Shown here: positions 5,640 through 7,042 of the stretch, piece by piece
Layout of the letters: the number at the start of each line of letters is the position of its first letter
Position numbering within the stretch: the stretch's first letter is position 1
Origin: Sedimentisphaerales bacterium
Lineage (GTDB): Bacteria > Planctomycetota > Phycisphaerae > Sedimentisphaerales > Anaerobacaceae
Length of the DNA stretch: 7,042 nt
Direction: 5' to 3'
Assembly (NCBI GenBank): GCA_030630905.1
Contig: DAOVMB010000121.1
Location: 1-7,042 of the forward strand
The notes under the pieces: model-generated
The model's database searches: none
Told to the model about the DNA's origin: nothing
Seen by the model: the letters and a program-made list of their open reading frames with translations, nothing else
Program-made: the position numbers and the translations under genes

Positions 5640-6959
5640 TCACAGGCGCCACGGGCTGCGCATCGACCGTGACAGCATCCGGACGGCCTGGTCATCGCCG
5701 ATGATTTTCTCTGCTTCAGGATCCCACCGGATTCTTCGGCCAAGGCGCATGGCAATATTACCGAGGTGGCAAACCGTGACCGAGCGGTGCGCCTGTTCAA
5801 TCGGAGCCGCGGTGGGCCTTTTGGTCCTGATGCAGTCAATAAAATTCTGATAGTGGTTTGACGACTTGTAGAGGTGGACCTCGTCGGGACCGATTTCTTC
5901 TTTTAAGATGGATTTGGGTTCGGCATCGATCCGAGATGTGCTGACAGACAGCCAGCCCTTTTTACCAATGAATTTTATCCCGTTCGGATAATTACCCGGC
6001 CCTAAAAGCTCGTCCCTGGCAAAGCAAACTAACATCACTCCATTGGCGTATTTACTCACATATCGCCAATACAAGGCCGTATTGAACAGGCCGTCTTTGG
6101 GAAACACGCCCTTACCGTGGACCTCAACCGGGCCGGTGCCGGTTGTGCCCATGGCCCATTGGGCGATGTCGATGTGGTGTGCTCCCCAGTCGGTGACACA
6201 GCCGCCGGCGTAGTCAAAAATCCATCGCCACCCGAACGAATCAACACGCTTGGGCGAATAAGGTGCTTTGGGAGCAGGACCAAGCCACATATCGTAGTCC
6301 AGACTTTTTGGCGCCGGTCTGAAATGGAAGCCATCAAGTGACATACTGCCCGGTATCTCAACCTCAACGGTATGAAGTTTACCAAGCCGTCCGTTGCGAA
6401 CCAGCTCGCAAGCCCGGCGAAAACGCTCCTCTGAGCGATGTTGCGTTCCGGTTTGAAAGACCGTTCCGTAGCGATGAACTGTATCCACCATTTTCCGGCC
6501 CTGGTCGATGGTCAACGCGAGCGGTTTTTCGCAATAGACCGCTTTGCCTGCTTTGGCTGCCGCTACGGTCGGTATCGTGTGCCAGTGATCCGGCGTTGCA
6601 ATTGAAACCGCATCGATGTCGTCCCGAGCCACAACTTCGCGAAAATCGCTATAGGCGGCACAATCCGGGCTTTCATATTTGTTAGCCAGCAAATCCTTAA
6701 CTTTTGCACGGCGATCGGCATCCACATCGCAAATACAGATAACCTTCACTTCACCTGTCGCAAGAAGACTCTGCATAACGCCCGTGCCTCGACCGCCCAC
6801 GCCGACACAGCCCATTACGATACGATTGCTCGGCGCAACGCTGCCCGCTCCGCCCAGTGCCGACGAAGGAACAATATACGGAAATGCCGCCGCTGCACCG
6901 ACGGCGCTCGCCGCGTTTTTCAGGAAATTACGACGCGTAATTTTTTGCCTGCGATTCAT
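5640..6959 (-). CDS. Tat-exported Gfo/Idh/MocA family oxidoreductase (copy 1)
   Basis: A 439-residue NAD(P)-dependent sugar or polyol dehydrogenase of the Gfo/Idh/MocA family. The N-terminus carries a twin-arginine signal (TRRNFLK at residues 8-14) followed by an Ala-rich hydrophobic stretch to about residue 35, so the protein is probably exported folded with cofactor bound, as known for glucose-fructose oxidoreductase. A Rossmann glycine motif (GVGGRG, 53-58) is followed by an acidic strand end (CDVD, 77-80), the PDHWH motif (123-127), the family EKP motif with catalytic Lys145, and DWGAH (257-261), matching the Asp-x3-His pair of inositol dehydrogenase. Length is normal. The frame is open further upstream to the window edge, but the ATG at 6959 has a GGAGG 7 bases before it and puts the Tat motif at the N-terminus. 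The next gene is a paralogue 76 bases downstream. The substrate cannot be told from sequence; oxidation of a sugar to a keto-sugar is inferred from the neighbours. Confidence 0.93.
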   Translation of the reverse strand: MNRRQKITRRNFLKNAASAVGAAAAFPYIVPSSALGGAGSVAPSNRIVMGCVGVGGRGTGVMQSLLATGEVKVICICDVDADRRAKVKDLLANKYESPDCAAYSDFREVVARDDIDAVSIATPDHWHTIPTVAAAKAGKAVYCEKPLALTIDQGRKMVDTVHRYGTVFQTGTQHRSEERFRRACELVRNGRLGKLHTVEVEIPGSMSLDGFHFRPAPKSLDYDMWLGPAPKAPYSPKRVDSFGWRWIFDYAGGCVTDWGAHHIDIAQWAMGTTGTGPVEVHGKGVFPKDGLFNTALYWRYVSKYANGVMLVCFARDELLGPGNYPNGIKFIGKKGWLSVSTSRIDAEPKSILKEEIGPDEVHLYKSSNHYQNFIDCIRTKRPTAAPIEQAHRSVTVCHLGNIAMRLGRRIRWDPEAEKIIGDDQAVRMLSRSMRSPWRL

Positions 6960-6966
6960 ACTGCAA

Positions 6967-6971
6967 CCTCC
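6967..6971 (-). promoter_or_regulatory. Shine-Dalgarno site deciding the start of oxidoreductase copy 1
   Basis: The minus strand reads GGAGG, 7 bases before the ATG at 6959-6957. An in-frame TTG at 7004 would give 15 extra residues, but the Shine-Dalgarno sequence would then lie inside the coding region and the twin-arginine motif would be pushed away from the N-terminus. The ATG start is therefore preferred. Confidence 0.8.
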
Positions 6972-7042
6972 AATTCTCTTTTGCGTTCGTATCTTGTGGC
7001 TCAAAACGACAGCAGCATCTGCCAGATGTACATATTGCCAAG

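Noticed and set aside
7001..7042. Possible C-terminal end of an upstream gene on the minus strand (13 codons then TGA at 7003-7001).
   Set aside because: Only 13 residues are visible and they match no family I can recognise. Another frame is open to the edge as well, so the real upstream gene, if any, cannot be identified.

Overview
The window looks like part of a Planctomycetota-type (PVC-group) genome. The basis is family-level: Tat-exported Gfo/Idh/MocA oxidoreductases, a DUF1080 (3-keto-glycoside hydrolase family) protein joined to an AP-endonuclease-2-type TIM barrel, and a large secreted FG-GAP/CARDB protein are a combination typical of planctomycetal and related genomes. No rRNA or marker gene is present, so the assignment is an inference. 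All four genes lie on the minus strand, transcribed from right (7042) to left (1).

Layout in transcription order. (1) 6959-5640: Gfo/Idh/MocA oxidoreductase with a twin-arginine signal. (2) 5563-4265: a diverged paralogue, also with a twin-arginine signal. (3) 4217-2700: a secreted two-domain protein, DUF1080 followed by a sugar isomerase/epimerase-like TIM barrel. (4) 2623 to the left edge: a very large secreted protein of FG-GAP beta-propellers and CARDB Ig-like segments, open through 874 codons and truncated by the window edge. Its start is GTG, preceded by a strong Shine-Dalgarno sequence and an immediately upstream in-frame stop. The gaps are 76, 47 and 76 bases with no convincing terminator, so co-transcription is plausible. 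The FG-GAP gene is visibly more AT-rich than the other three and may be a separate module.

Working together (inference): genes 1-3 have the parts for keto-sugar chemistry outside the cytoplasm. A dehydrogenase with tightly bound nicotinamide cofactor oxidises a sugar hydroxyl, DUF1080 and/or the TIM barrel cleaves or rearranges the keto-glycoside, and the second dehydrogenase may return the keto group to an alcohol. The substrate cannot be read from the sequence. The FG-GAP protein could be a surface binding or adhesion protein.

The most unusual feature is in gene 4. A complete seven-bladed FG-GAP propeller appears to be inserted inside a CARDB Ig-like domain, whose front half lies before the propeller and whose back half follows it. 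A second copy of the same arrangement starts directly afterwards and runs off the window. No RNA genes, CRISPR arrays, insertion sequences or prophage genes were seen.
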